From positions 39,083,786-39,147,785 of the forward strand of contig OZ024724.1 of the NCBI GenBank assembly GCA_964016875.1: DNA of 64,000 nucleotides. Direction: 5' to 3'. The notes under the pieces were generated by a model. That model did no database searches and was not told the origin of the DNA. It was given only the letters and a program-made list of their open reading frames with translations. The stretch's first letter is position 1; each line of letters begins with the position of its first letter. Made by a program: the position numbers and the translations under genes. The DNA comes from Fallopia convolvulus (taxonomy: Eukaryota; Streptophyta; Magnoliopsida; Caryophyllales; Polygonaceae). Shown here in pieces: positions 11,104 to 21,200 of this stretch.

Positions 11104-12414
11104 GAGTCTGGTTCAGGTGCGAATGGGCGCTCATGTGCGAAATAAGAAAGAACAAGAGCCGTTGGATCAAGAAAAATCAAAGGCGCTGATCATTTCACTT
11201 AAAAGGGGGGAAAACGGCATGGGCGAATTTTTGGCGAATTATTCGCGTATTTTTGAAAAAAACAGAAATAAGACACGCGCCTAAATTGTTCATCGAAAAT
11301 GTGGATTTGTTCATCAGTACTGTGGATTTGTTCATCAATACTACGGATTTGATGAACAATGTGGATTTGTTCATCAACACTTTGGTATATTTGTTTATTG
11401 GTTTTGACATATTTGTTCATCGGTTTGTGCAGATGCATATTTTTTCATTCTTATATTCATATTTGTTCATTGGTTTTGGCATATTTGTTCATCGGTTTAT
11501 GCATATTTGTTCAATGATTTTTGCATATTTTTTCATTGTCTTTTCATATAACTGTTCATTGCTAAATGCATGTTTGTTCATTAATAACCTCTTAGCATAA
11601 ACCATATTATTACAAAGTCAAATTCGTTATCTATTATTCTTTGTATTCAAGTTTCTAAATCAAACTTATCTTGTTTAGGTACTACATTGAGCACTTCATT
11701 CGTATTGACAAGTTAGTCTTAAAGCACTTCATTTGTATTATCCTTTGCATTCAAGATAGCCTTAAAAGCACAAAATAAATACAAAAAATGCACAAATAGA
11801 GTCCTAAATGTACAAGTTGATGATATTAATAGTCATAAATGTACAAATTGATGGTATTGAACAAACACGGTTATATCAATGTACAAATAGAAGTATATCA
11901 CTGCAAAATATGAGTATATCAATGAACAAATAAGGTTATATCAATAAACAAATAGTAGTATATCAATGAACAAATATTGGTATATCGAAACTAATTATAT
12001 GTGCATCAAAAACTATATAATATTATATTCATACACATAAATAAGGTTAAAAATTAAAATTAAAAATTAAAAAAGTTCAAAATCGATGATCATTGTTATC
12101 AAAAACTCGATGCACAAATAGTTAGTATTGATGAACAATTGGTCAATATTGATGAACAAATCGCTAGTTTTGATGAACAAATTGAGCGCGTCTCATAAAA
12201 ACGTATTTTTCAAAAAATTTGTGAATAATACGGGAAAATTTGTCTGTGTCGTATTTTATTAAAAAATACATGAATAATACGGGAAAAAATCGCCCATACC
12301 GTATTTTATATTATTTTAATGAATGTTTAATCAAGGACGTTGATTTTTAGAAGGAACGAACGAGATTTATTCTTTATTCTCACCTGGGCGTCCATTCGCA
12401 TGGAACTCTTCATC
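11104..12414 (+). mobile_element. Mutator-like element X, non-autonomous
   Basis: Two related inverted termini bound 1.31 kb: GAGTCTGGTTCAGGTGCGAA on the left and, read inward from the right, GATGAAGAGTTCCATGCGAA. Both continue with GGGCGC/GGACGC and a GAGAATAA/GAAATAAGAA-like stretch, so the terminal repeats are long and imperfect. The interior is quasi-palindromic: the left half repeats TTTGTTCATY (at least eight exact TTGTTCAT), and the right half repeats the complement ATGAACAAA. No transposase is present. It is the same family as element Y, which has a clean 9-bp TSD; none was found for this copy. Confidence 0.75.
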
Positions 12415-12697
12415 GTAATATACACTCACTTTGACACGTGCAAAACAAAACGAGTTAATTCATCATAATTTGTGTAAATGTGAAAATTTTTTATAATTCA
12501 TTTTCTTATAAAAAATAATTTATAATTCAACTGATACATGTATTGTCGAATATGAAATTCAAAAATAGGTTAGCTACTACTTATATATTTTATTTTCTAT
12601 GATCAATCAATAATTTTTATATTTACATGAAAATAAATTTATTATACACTTTTTTATAAATTAAATTCTACATATTAAAACATGTTTTTAATAATCC

Positions 12698-12724
12698 TCG
12701 TACAAGGTACGGGTCATTAGCTAG
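12698..12724 (+). mobile_element. Helitron 3' terminus
   Basis: A hairpin (TCGTAC-AAG-GTACGG) is followed after a few bases by CTAG, the CTRR signature of plant Helitron 3' ends. The 5' end of this first copy was not located in 12415-12697. Confidence 0.6.
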
Positions 12725-12967
12725 TCTATATACTAAAGGAAAAACATTTTTGCAACGTGTTAGTCTTACGTTCATTTCACCTACGTATGGTTAATGTTTT
12801 CTATATTAAATTCTCCTATGTTGCATCACATAACCAATACTTTTAAAAAATAATTCAATACAAATTTATATGAAAGATATTTATAAATATTTTATTTTTT
12901 AAATTAAATTCTACATATTAAAACATGTTTTTAATAATCCTCGTACAAGGTACGGGTCATCAACTAG
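12725..12967 (+). mobile_element. Mini-Helitron (243 bp), in a head-to-tail array
   Basis: It starts TCTATATACTAAAGG, a Helitron-type 5' TC end, directly after the CTAG of the preceding copy. It ends with the same hairpin (TCGTAC-AAG-GTACGG) and CTAG. The next copy begins at the following base. It is non-coding and has no terminal inverted repeats. Confidence 0.7.
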
Positions 12968-13190
12968 TCTATATACTAAAGGAAAAACATTCTTGCAACG
13001 TGTTAGTCTTACCTTCATTTCACCTACATATGGTTTCTATATTCAATTCGCCTATGTTGCATCACATAATGAATACATTGAAAAAAATAATTCAATACTA
13101 ATATTAATGAAAGTTATTTATAACTATTTTATTTTATTTTTATATCGGTTTGTTAAAAAATAATAAGTAAATTTTTATTCATTTTTATTT
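12968..13190 (+). mobile_element. Third Helitron copy, 3'-truncated
   Basis: It repeats the 5' sequence TCTATATACTAAAGG and the GCAACGTGTTAGTCTTACC stretch of the copy before it, then degrades into AT-rich DNA. No hairpin-CTAG end is visible. Confidence 0.6.
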
Positions 13191-14171
13191 TATTCCTCCT
13201 TGATTAAATTACATAATTTCTCGCCATGGATGTGGGAAAAGCTCTGTCGTCCTATACGAGGAAGATTGATGCGCCTACATAGAATAAACTAAGTAAAGAC
13301 GACTCTCACTCCTCTTTCACTCGAGAAAAGAAAAAGGAGTGGCATCCCTTTCTTAGCTTAAGAGTGATTTATCTTAGATATCACCTCGGACCGTGCGAAT
13401 ATTCATCTTTCTTGTCAGCGAAAGCTCGTCCTACAAGTGTTGTGACCCAAGAAAAAGAAGTCTCTTGTCTTCTTTATTGGCTCTTTGGCCATTTACTTTG
13501 TGTTCCAAAGAGAAAAAGTTCATTTTTTCTCAGTCCATTTATGGCAATCTTCAATTCCATCCTCTTCTATTATACGCTCTCGTCTTGAAATCCTTGATTC
13601 TTCCTCATTCGAGGTAGTTTAAGTGTGATGGGTCTTCTAAGGTAGGCTTCGATGACTTCTGTAATCAAAATGAGATAGATGAAGATAGAGAGAGGTCTCT
13701 AATTAGACGACGACTTTGGGTTCTTTAACTACGTAATGAAGATAAGAAAGGCCAGGGATGATAACCTTGCCAACGAGACCGAATAGAGATAGGCGGCTAG
13801 AATGATAACCTTCCATCTCGCTATATTCTCTTCCATGGGAATGTCAAAGTAGAGGACCGTCTTTCTATCTAAAATAAGAGAAAGGATTCAATCTGATCCC
13901 TATCTTACTACTGATTGCCCTCTTGCGGACAAGAGTTTAGACTCCATCTCATCGCTTGATTGGAAAGAGATAACTATCAAGGCATGAGAAGAAAGACCTT
14001 CATCCCTTGTAGGACTTGTGATCAGTTCGCTAACAGGCTTGGCAAGGACGGACGAGAAGAGCTTTCTTTCAAGCTTCACGAAGTCAGACATGAGATGTTC
14101 AAATCCCATAATATCATGACAAGATAATTATGTAAGATATAATTAAACTTTTTCTTATTACATATATATAG
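13191..14171. other. Unassigned segment, possibly organelle-derived
   Basis: Base composition is more balanced than in the flanks, and the style (short purine-rich runs, AGAGAGAGGTCTC, repeated GGATGATAACC/GAATGATAACC) resembles plant mitochondrial spacer DNA. No gene is recognised, and the short open frames do not look like real proteins. The organelle origin is only an impression. The first Athila element inserted at its right end. Confidence 0.25.
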
Positions 14172-14176
14172 ATTTT

Positions 14177-15398
14177 TGACTGGCTTAAAGTCGTCGTGCC
14201 AAATCAAAGATAAATCCCTAGTTACTCAACTAGTATAGTCGGTAAGTCGGGGTCGAACCCAAGAGAGACTTGTATCCTAAGTTTTATTATTATCAACTCA
14301 AAGAAGTAACAAGGGGGGGGGGATTTTTGGTATTTTAATCTAAAACTGGGAAAATTAAAGCAGACAAGACAAACAAACAGATCAAAGGTTGGATTTTTAT
14401 CAATTAGGGAAAACAATTCTATTCAAGTATCCACTTTTCTTCCTCAAGTTATTGATCCTAGATTCAAACAAGTTATTTCTTTCAGTTATTCCTATCCTGA
14501 TCAGAATTATAACATGGCAACGAGACATGCAACTTAACATCCAAACAATTCATGAAACGATCATAAATAATAAGGATATTAGCATTAAGAACAAGGATAA
14601 ACAGGATACATGCAATTGAATTCCAACGAGTCAAACAATCAACATGCATTCAAATCTCTTCTCAATTGTTTTAGTCCAACGAGTCCTAAATCAATTGAAT
14701 TGCTACAAAGATTAGGCTTTGCTACGAGAAAACCTAGATCTAGCAATAGATAATATCAATTCCAACAAGTTGGCCAGACAAGCAGAAATCAACACAATCA
14801 ATAATAATTAAGCACAAGAGAATTGAAATAACCTGTAGAAATAAACCTGAATAGACGAATCTCACAACAACTTGAGTCTGAAAAGCTTCAACTCGAATAG
14901 AATATAAGGAGTTTAGTTCTCCATCGGAGAGAAAAACACAAAAGGTCTGAAATTAGGTCTAGCAGAATACAAAACAAAGTCTGAAAACTAAACTTAAATA
15001 GTCTCGAAAAATATCGGAATAAAAATATAAAAGGCAACTAAAATAAAAGATAAATAGATAGATAAAACGCCGCCTCGGATCTTGCTAACGTGGAATTCCG
15101 CGACCGCGGTGAACAACCTCCGCGACCGCGCACTACAGAATCCTCCTCCGAGTCAATGTTGACCCGCGACCGCGGCCTTAGGCCACCGCGATCGCGGCAC
15201 TGAATCTTGCTCCACCGCGGACTACTTAGCTCCGCGGCCTTCACTTCTCAATCTTCTTGTACCGACTTCTATTCTTCCAATTTTCTTCAAGTCTTTGGTC
15301 TTCTACTCATATATCGTTACAAGCACTAAATGGACCTAAATCTATACATAAAATGTATTAACTAGTCCTAATTATGCTATATGAAATACAGCATATCA
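14177..15398 (-). repeat. 3' LTR of Athila element 1
   Basis: 1222 bp with TG and CA ends. It matches 23958-25177 almost throughout. It contains two pairs of GC-rich palindromes. Confidence 0.96.
15098..15197 (-). repeat. Two palindrome pairs in the 3' LTR
   Basis: CCGCGACCGCGG-type 12-mers start at 15098 and 15120 (22 bp apart) and at 15164 and 15186 (22 bp apart). Surrounding DNA is AT-rich, so the GC block stands out. Confidence 0.9.
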
Positions 15399-15411
15399 AA
15401 TTCCCCCATAC
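15399..15411 (-). other. Polypurine tract of Athila element 1
   Basis: On the minus strand TATGGGGGAATT abuts the 3' LTR, as required for plus-strand priming. Confidence 0.9.
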
Positions 15412-16101
15412 TTAGACCTTGCTCGTCCTCGAGTAAGCTCAAAATATAAAATCAAGCATGACAAATCATCACAGGTCTACAGACAACAATGGGAGAAGAT
15501 GATCTAAAACTAGAAAACACTCAAAAATAATCTCACAACCCGAACCCATGTAGAGAAATACTGAGCCAAAAACATGAAAGCTCAAATCACACACCTCACA
15601 GATACAAGATATAACACTCAAGCTCCAAAAAATGTAGAGCAACCTAGGATCTACCCGACATCTAAAATGTAATCCCCAAACCCCAAAGTAGAATATTATC
15701 CTAAACACTTCGATTTTACCACTCATTCTACTTAGGCGCCCTTTCGGGTTTTCACCTAATCACTCTTTTCATTTTTCTTTTAGGTGTGCTCACAATTGCT
15801 CACATCTCTCATTAACCTCTTATTACCCCAGCCTAATGTTGGTCCGGGTTACCTGCTTATTACCTGAGCCGCCCTTTCGGGTTTTCAGCTCATCCCAGGA
15901 TTTTATATGCCTTTTTCATAATTTTTATGGCTTTTTTTTATTATCATTTTTTTTTAAATCTGAAATGCTCAAACTGAAATGATGCATATGTACATATATA
16001 CAACAGTGAGTACTCCCTCCCCCATACTTAAACCTTTCATTGCCCTCAATGAAATAAAGACAAATCAGATAAAAAAATATAGAAAAAGGAAAACAGAAGA
16101 C
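15412..16101 (-). other. Untranslated 3' region of Athila element 1
   Basis: No gene is seen between the env-like ORF and the polypurine tract. A 17-bp direct repeat GCCCTTTCGGGTTTTCA occurs at 15738 and 15871, followed by a T-rich tract. Confidence 0.7.
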
Positions 16102-16275
16102 TCACTGTGAAGGGACTGGCGGTGGAAAATACTGAGGGTACTGAGGCCAATAATGCTGATAAAATGCCTCCTGTCGCTCCCTCATCTGATCCATGGTGAG
16201 GGACATGTCTCTGACATTCCTCCCCACATCTGCTAATGTACTCCTCATACTAGCCTGCTCTCTGATAAAATAATC

Positions 16276-17418
16276 CTACCGATCAGCCATAGAGTCAAGC
16301 CTCATACTCAAGTGCGCCATAGCAGAAGTCATCCCCTCATACCATTCTGGAGCATCTCCATCACCAGAAGGACTAGCCTCGTGCTGTCCCTGCGGAGGCT
16401 CATCATACTGATCATACTCGTCCTCTTCCTCTTCATTCTCTACTGCCATCACATCAGACTCCAAATAATAATCAGCAGCTGTCACCTCATCTCCAAACTC
16501 CCTAGGCAGACGTAAATACTCATCATGATCTCCACCACAATGCCAGATCCAACCTCCATTCGCACCCTCAGATAAACACTTGGCCTTCTTCAGTTGTGAC
16601 AGATCAAAGCGAATCCCACCACCTACTACCATTCTATATTTGCCCCGTATAACATCCAAGCTCACAAAACGCAAGGCTATCAGAGTAACCAAACCTCCAA
16701 AAGCAATCTTCCCGGGCTGAGACCGGGCCTTCCTCACAGCTCGTAAAAATAATGTCACCCAATCAGGGACCACAGGTTGATCCCCCATCAAACACCACAT
16801 CCTAAAAACATCCTTAGCAGCCATTGTATTAACCTCTCCATTCCCTAAAAAGGTGTTAGAAATCACCTTATGACAAAGCCTCAACCCCGGATGAACAATA
16901 CTGTAATTCTGTAACCCAGGGCCAAGACTATACGGAGTGTGGGTCACTGCAGTCCAGAAATGCATCACCCCCGGGTTATCCTCAATGTCAGCCCAACTAG
17001 TTGTAGGCTGACTCGTCACCCCAAAACACTCACCTAACTGATTCCTAGTCACTGAGTAATTCCTCTCAAGCAATCTAAAGCTAATACTCCCATCATCAAG
17101 CTCTCTATAAGTAACCAGAAATTCCAATACTAGAGGCTTATATGTATGTGCATGTAAAGGGATCAAACCACCTAAGCCACCCCGCTGTAATAACTGCTGA
17201 ACCGACTGATATAAACCCAACGTATGCAATGTCGGTTCATGAAAGAATTTAGTAGACAACATGGTTTTCCTATCAATTTCATTCCACAATGCCTTCTCAT
17301 CCCTACTCAGCCTAACTGGATACGCCATAGAAACAAATAAACCGAAGAAGGGCGAAATCAAACTCACAAATTGAAATTGTGGATTCTGTCGGGGTCCGCG
17401 GGCGCGGAAGCTGGTCAC
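16276..17418 (-). CDS. Athila env-like / Athila ORF protein
   Basis: This 380-residue frame lies between pol and the 3' LTR, where Athila elements carry their extra (env-like) ORF. It resembles the Athila ORF family: a helical core with FLVTYRELDDGSISFRLLER, LGECFGVT, a VMHFWTAVT stretch, then AKDVFRMWCL, followed by an acidic low-complexity tail (about residues 320-345). I see no convincing signal peptide or membrane segment, so an envelope role is not shown by the sequence. The frame ends at an amber codon after MADR. The same frame stays open for about 57 more codons, to a TGA at 16102-16104, and reads naturally, so the amber is probably a late mutation. The role of this protein is unknown. 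Confidence 0.8.
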   Translation of the reverse strand: MTSFRARGPRQNPQFQFVSLISPFFGLFVSMAYPVRLSRDEKALWNEIDRKTMLSTKFFHEPTLHTLGLYQSVQQLLQRGGLGGLIPLHAHTYKPLVLEFLVTYRELDDGSISFRLLERNYSVTRNQLGECFGVTSQPTTSWADIEDNPGVMHFWTAVTHTPYSLGPGLQNYSIVHPGLRLCHKVISNTFLGNGEVNTMAAKDVFRMWCLMGDQPVVPDWVTLFLRAVRKARSQPGKIAFGGLVTLIALRFVSLDVIRGKYRMVVGGGIRFDLSQLKKAKCLSEGANGGWIWHCGGDHDEYLRLPREFGDEVTAADYYLESDVMAVENEEEEDEYDQYDEPPQGQHEASPSGDGDAPEWYEGMTSAMAHLSMRLDSMADR

Positions 17419-17429
17419 CGCGATCGCGG
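17396..17429 (-). repeat. Palindrome pair at the start of the env-like ORF
   Basis: CCGCGGGCGCGG (17396) and CCGCGATCGCGG (17418) lie 22 bp apart and straddle the ATG region of the env-like ORF. Confidence 0.9.
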
Positions 17430-18232
17430 AAGGCAGTTCCCCGCAGGATCTGGTTTTTCGCTCATGGTGGCTCGCGGTGGCTCGCGGCGTCTTCGCAGCG
17501 TCTTGCTAATGGGAATTCCGAGAGGAATGAGTGGATTTGGAGAGGTTTTGAGGGAGATTTGGAGAATTTTTGTTTGGTTTTCAGATGTGGATTTGAGGAT
17601 TATTGAGTGGGAATTTGGAAATCGGATTTGGGTTTAGAATGGCGAAAGGGTTAAGGAAATGGGTTTGATTTTGATTTTTGGTGGAGTTGGAAAATTTCGG
17701 TTTGAGAGCTTGTAACAATGGAGGCTTGATAATGGAGGGGGAATGAGGGTAGAAGAAGAAGGTGAGAAGAGGGTAGGGCCGGTCGGTAGGTGAGGGGTAG
17801 AACCGGTATTTTCCGTCAAGTCCTTTTTTATATTTTTTTTATTTGTCTTGCGGATGAACAGTACCGCGATCGCGGTGAAGGGCCCCCGCGATCGCGGACC
17901 TGTGTTCTAGTACATGTTCGCCTTTTGTTCTGTGTATTTCGAGGAATAAATTCCCCAAAATATTTTTGTTCTTTCAAACCTAGTACCTGCATGTTAGTCC
18001 GACAAGATTGAAAGGAAAAATAAAATAAAATAAAAAAACTAAAACTAAAAACCTAAAAAAAAAACTATCCAAAATGATAAAATAAAATGATAAACAAAAA
18101 ACTTACCTCGGGTTGCCTCCCGAGCAGCGCCTCTATTTAATGTCGTTGGCCCGACATTTTAGCCCTTTTATTTAGCACCGGAATTTGGATCGGAAAGATC
18201 CAACTCTTTTGGATCGGAAAGATCCAATTCTT
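17419..18232 (-). other. Spacer between pol and the env-like ORF
   Basis: Non-coding by inspection. It is purine/pyrimidine biased and carries another palindrome pair near 17864. It may be the leader of a subgenomic or spliced env-like message; no splice sites were assigned. Confidence 0.6.
17864..17897 (-). repeat. Palindrome pair in the non-coding spacer
   Basis: Two perfect copies of CCGCGATCGCGG start at 17864 and 17886, 22 bp apart, inside AT-rich DNA. Confidence 0.92.
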
Positions 18233-21200
18233 CTAATACTTCTTGGCTGACACATTTTGAGAGTCCCCATCCAATAATTCCACAGCCCCATGCGAAAAGA
18301 CTTGAGTGATTGTAAATGGTCCAGCCCATCTGGAACGGAGTTTGCCTGGGAAGAGTGTGAGACGGGACTGAAATAGGAGGATCTTGTCTCCAACTTTGAA
18401 CTCCTTCCTTAGGATGTTTTTGTCATGCCATGCTTTGGTTTTGTTCTTGTTATTCACAGCATTATCATAGGCATCCAATCTCAACTCTTCCAATTCTTGC
18501 AATTGTAATTTCCTGAACTCTCCATTCTCTTTAATGTTGAAATTGCACTTCTGGACCGCCCAATAAGCTTTATGCTCAAGCTCAACCGGCAAGTGACAAC
18601 CTTTGCCATAAACCAATCTGAAGGGAGACATCCCGATGGGTGTCTTGTAAGCAGTACGGTAGGCCCATAAAGCATCATTGAGTCTCAAACTCCAATCTTT
18701 CTTGTTAGGCGCCACCGTCTTTTCCAGAATAGATTTTATCTCCCTGTTGGACACTTCAGCTTGTCCATTGGTCTGGGGATGATAGGCTGTAGAGATCTTC
18801 TGAGTGAGATGGTACTTCTTCAATAAAGCGATCACAGTCTTGTTGCAAAAATGAGTACCCCTGTCACTTATTAGAGCTTTTGGAATCCCAAATCTGGAAA
18901 AAATGTTGTCCTTAAAGAAACCTGCAACTTCTTTTGAATCATCAGTTCTGGTGGCCTTTGCTTCCACCCACTTGGAAACATAGTCCACCGCAAGTAAAAT
19001 ATACAAATTCCCATAGGAAGAGGGGAAGGGTCCCATAAAATCAATGCCCCAAACATCAAAAACTTCACAGAATATCATGCGAGATTGAGGCATCTCATGT
19101 CTTTTAGAAATATTACCCACCCTCTGACAACGATCACATGATTTACAGAAAGCATAAGCATCTCTAAAAATATGAGGCCAATAAAATCCAGCTTCTAAAA
19201 TTTTCCTAGCAGTTTTATTAGTCCCAAAATGACCCCCACATGCATAGGTATGACAAAAAGAAAGGATAGATTGTACCTCAGAATCCGGAACACACCGTCG
19301 GATTACCTGATCTGTGCAGTGCTTCCATAAATAAGGATCATCCCAGACATAGAATCGGGATTCATGACGAACTTTGTCCTTCTGGGCCTTGGTAAAAGTA
19401 GGTGGAAACTCCCCCGAGACGAGGTAGTTGACAATATTTGCATACCATGGCCGGAATGAATGGACCCCAAAAATGAATTCTTCAAATCGAGGTTCAGAAT
19501 TGCTATCGAACTCAGCTCCACGGGCGCGGAGGCTGGTTTCCGCGATCGCGGAAGGCTCAGCAGAATCGCTGCTCTCAGATACAGTTCCGCGGGCGCGGGA
19601 CACCTTCACCGCGATCGCGGAATCGTTGTTGCGAACTCCGAACAATGTTTCGTCAGGAAAACATCCTTGAATCTGATCTTGGTTTCCTGGCGTATTTTCC
19701 TCGTGCACAAGCCGACTTAGATGATCAGCCACCAGATTCTCAGCTCCCTTTTTGTCTCTGATCTCTATATCAAACTCACTCAGCAGGAGAATCCATCTAA
19801 TCAGTCTTGGCTTAGCCTCCTTTTTCGTCATTAAATAACGAAGCGCTGCATGGTCTGAATATACTATCACCTTTGTCCCCAAAAGATACTGTCTGAACTT
19901 CTCCAAAGCAAACACCACAGCAAGCATTTCCTTTTCAGTGGTGGAGTAGTTTCTTTGGGCATCATTTAAGGTCATAGAAGCGTAATGTATAACATGGGAT
20001 GCTCTATCTTCTTTTTGACCCAAAACAGCCCCAACAGCGTAGTCACTTGCATCACACATGATCTCAAAAGGTTGAGACCAATTTGGGGCTTGAATTATTG
20101 GTGCACTTGTTAGGCGTGATTTCAGCTCATCAAACGCCTTTTTGCATGCCTCATGGAACTCAAAGGGCACCTCCTTTTTCAACAAATCACATAATGGGGT
20201 CGAGATCTTGGAAAAGTCTTTAATAAACCTGCGATAAAACCCTGCATGGCCTAAAAAAGAACGCACTTCACGCACATTAGTAGGATAAGGCAAGGACTGA
20301 ATGATATCAATCTTTGCCTTATCGACCTCAATACCCCTGGATGACACTATATGACCTAAAACGATGCCTTGCTCAACCATAAAGTGACACTTCTCAGAGT
20401 TTAGAACCAAATTGGTTTCTACACATCTTTGAAGGACTAAAGAAAGATGGTTTAAACAGGCATCAAAGTCATCACCATGTACTATAAAGTCATCCATAAA
20501 AACCTCAATAAAATTTTCAATGTACTCAGAAAAGATGCTTATCATACACCGTTGGAATGTACCGGGTGCGTTACACAATCCGAATGGCATTCTGCGGTAT
20601 GCAAAAGTGCCAAACGGACATGTAAATGTCGTTTTCTCCTGATCCTCCGGTGCAATAGCAATCTGAAAATACCCTGAATAGCCATCTAAAAAGCAATAAT
20701 AGGAACACCCGGCAAGTCGCTCAAGCATTTGATCAATGAATGGCAAGGGAAAGTGATCTTTTCTGGTTACCGCATTCAGCTTACGGTAATCAATGCAGAC
20801 TCTCCAACCAGTCTGAACTCGTGTGGGGACTAATTCCCCATGCACATTTTCTACCACTGTGATACCGCCCTTCTTGGGCACAACTTGGGTCGGACTAACC
20901 CACTGACTATCAGAGATGGGATAAATCATACCTGCCTGTAGGAGCTTCAGTACCTCCTTTTTGACTACCTCCATCATAGGTGGGTTGAGCCTTCTCTGCA
21001 GCTGTCTGGATGGCTTGGCACCATCGTCTAGGAGGATCCTATGCATACATGTAGAAGGACTAATCCCTTTAATGTCAGCAATAGTCCATCCTAGAGCTGT
21101 CTTGTGCTCTTTCAGTACCTGCACCAGTCTTTCTTCTTGCTCCTTGGACACTTTGTTGGAAATAATGACATGCAAAGTGTCACCATCTCCAAGAAAAGCA

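Noticed and set aside
11253..11600. 115-codon open frame inside Mutator-like element X
   Set aside because: It is made of TTTGTTCAT repeats read as FVH or LFI text, with no protein similarity.
13364..13617. Two overlapping 74-codon frames
   Set aside because: They overlap in different frames with no recognisable protein and no sign of coding bias.
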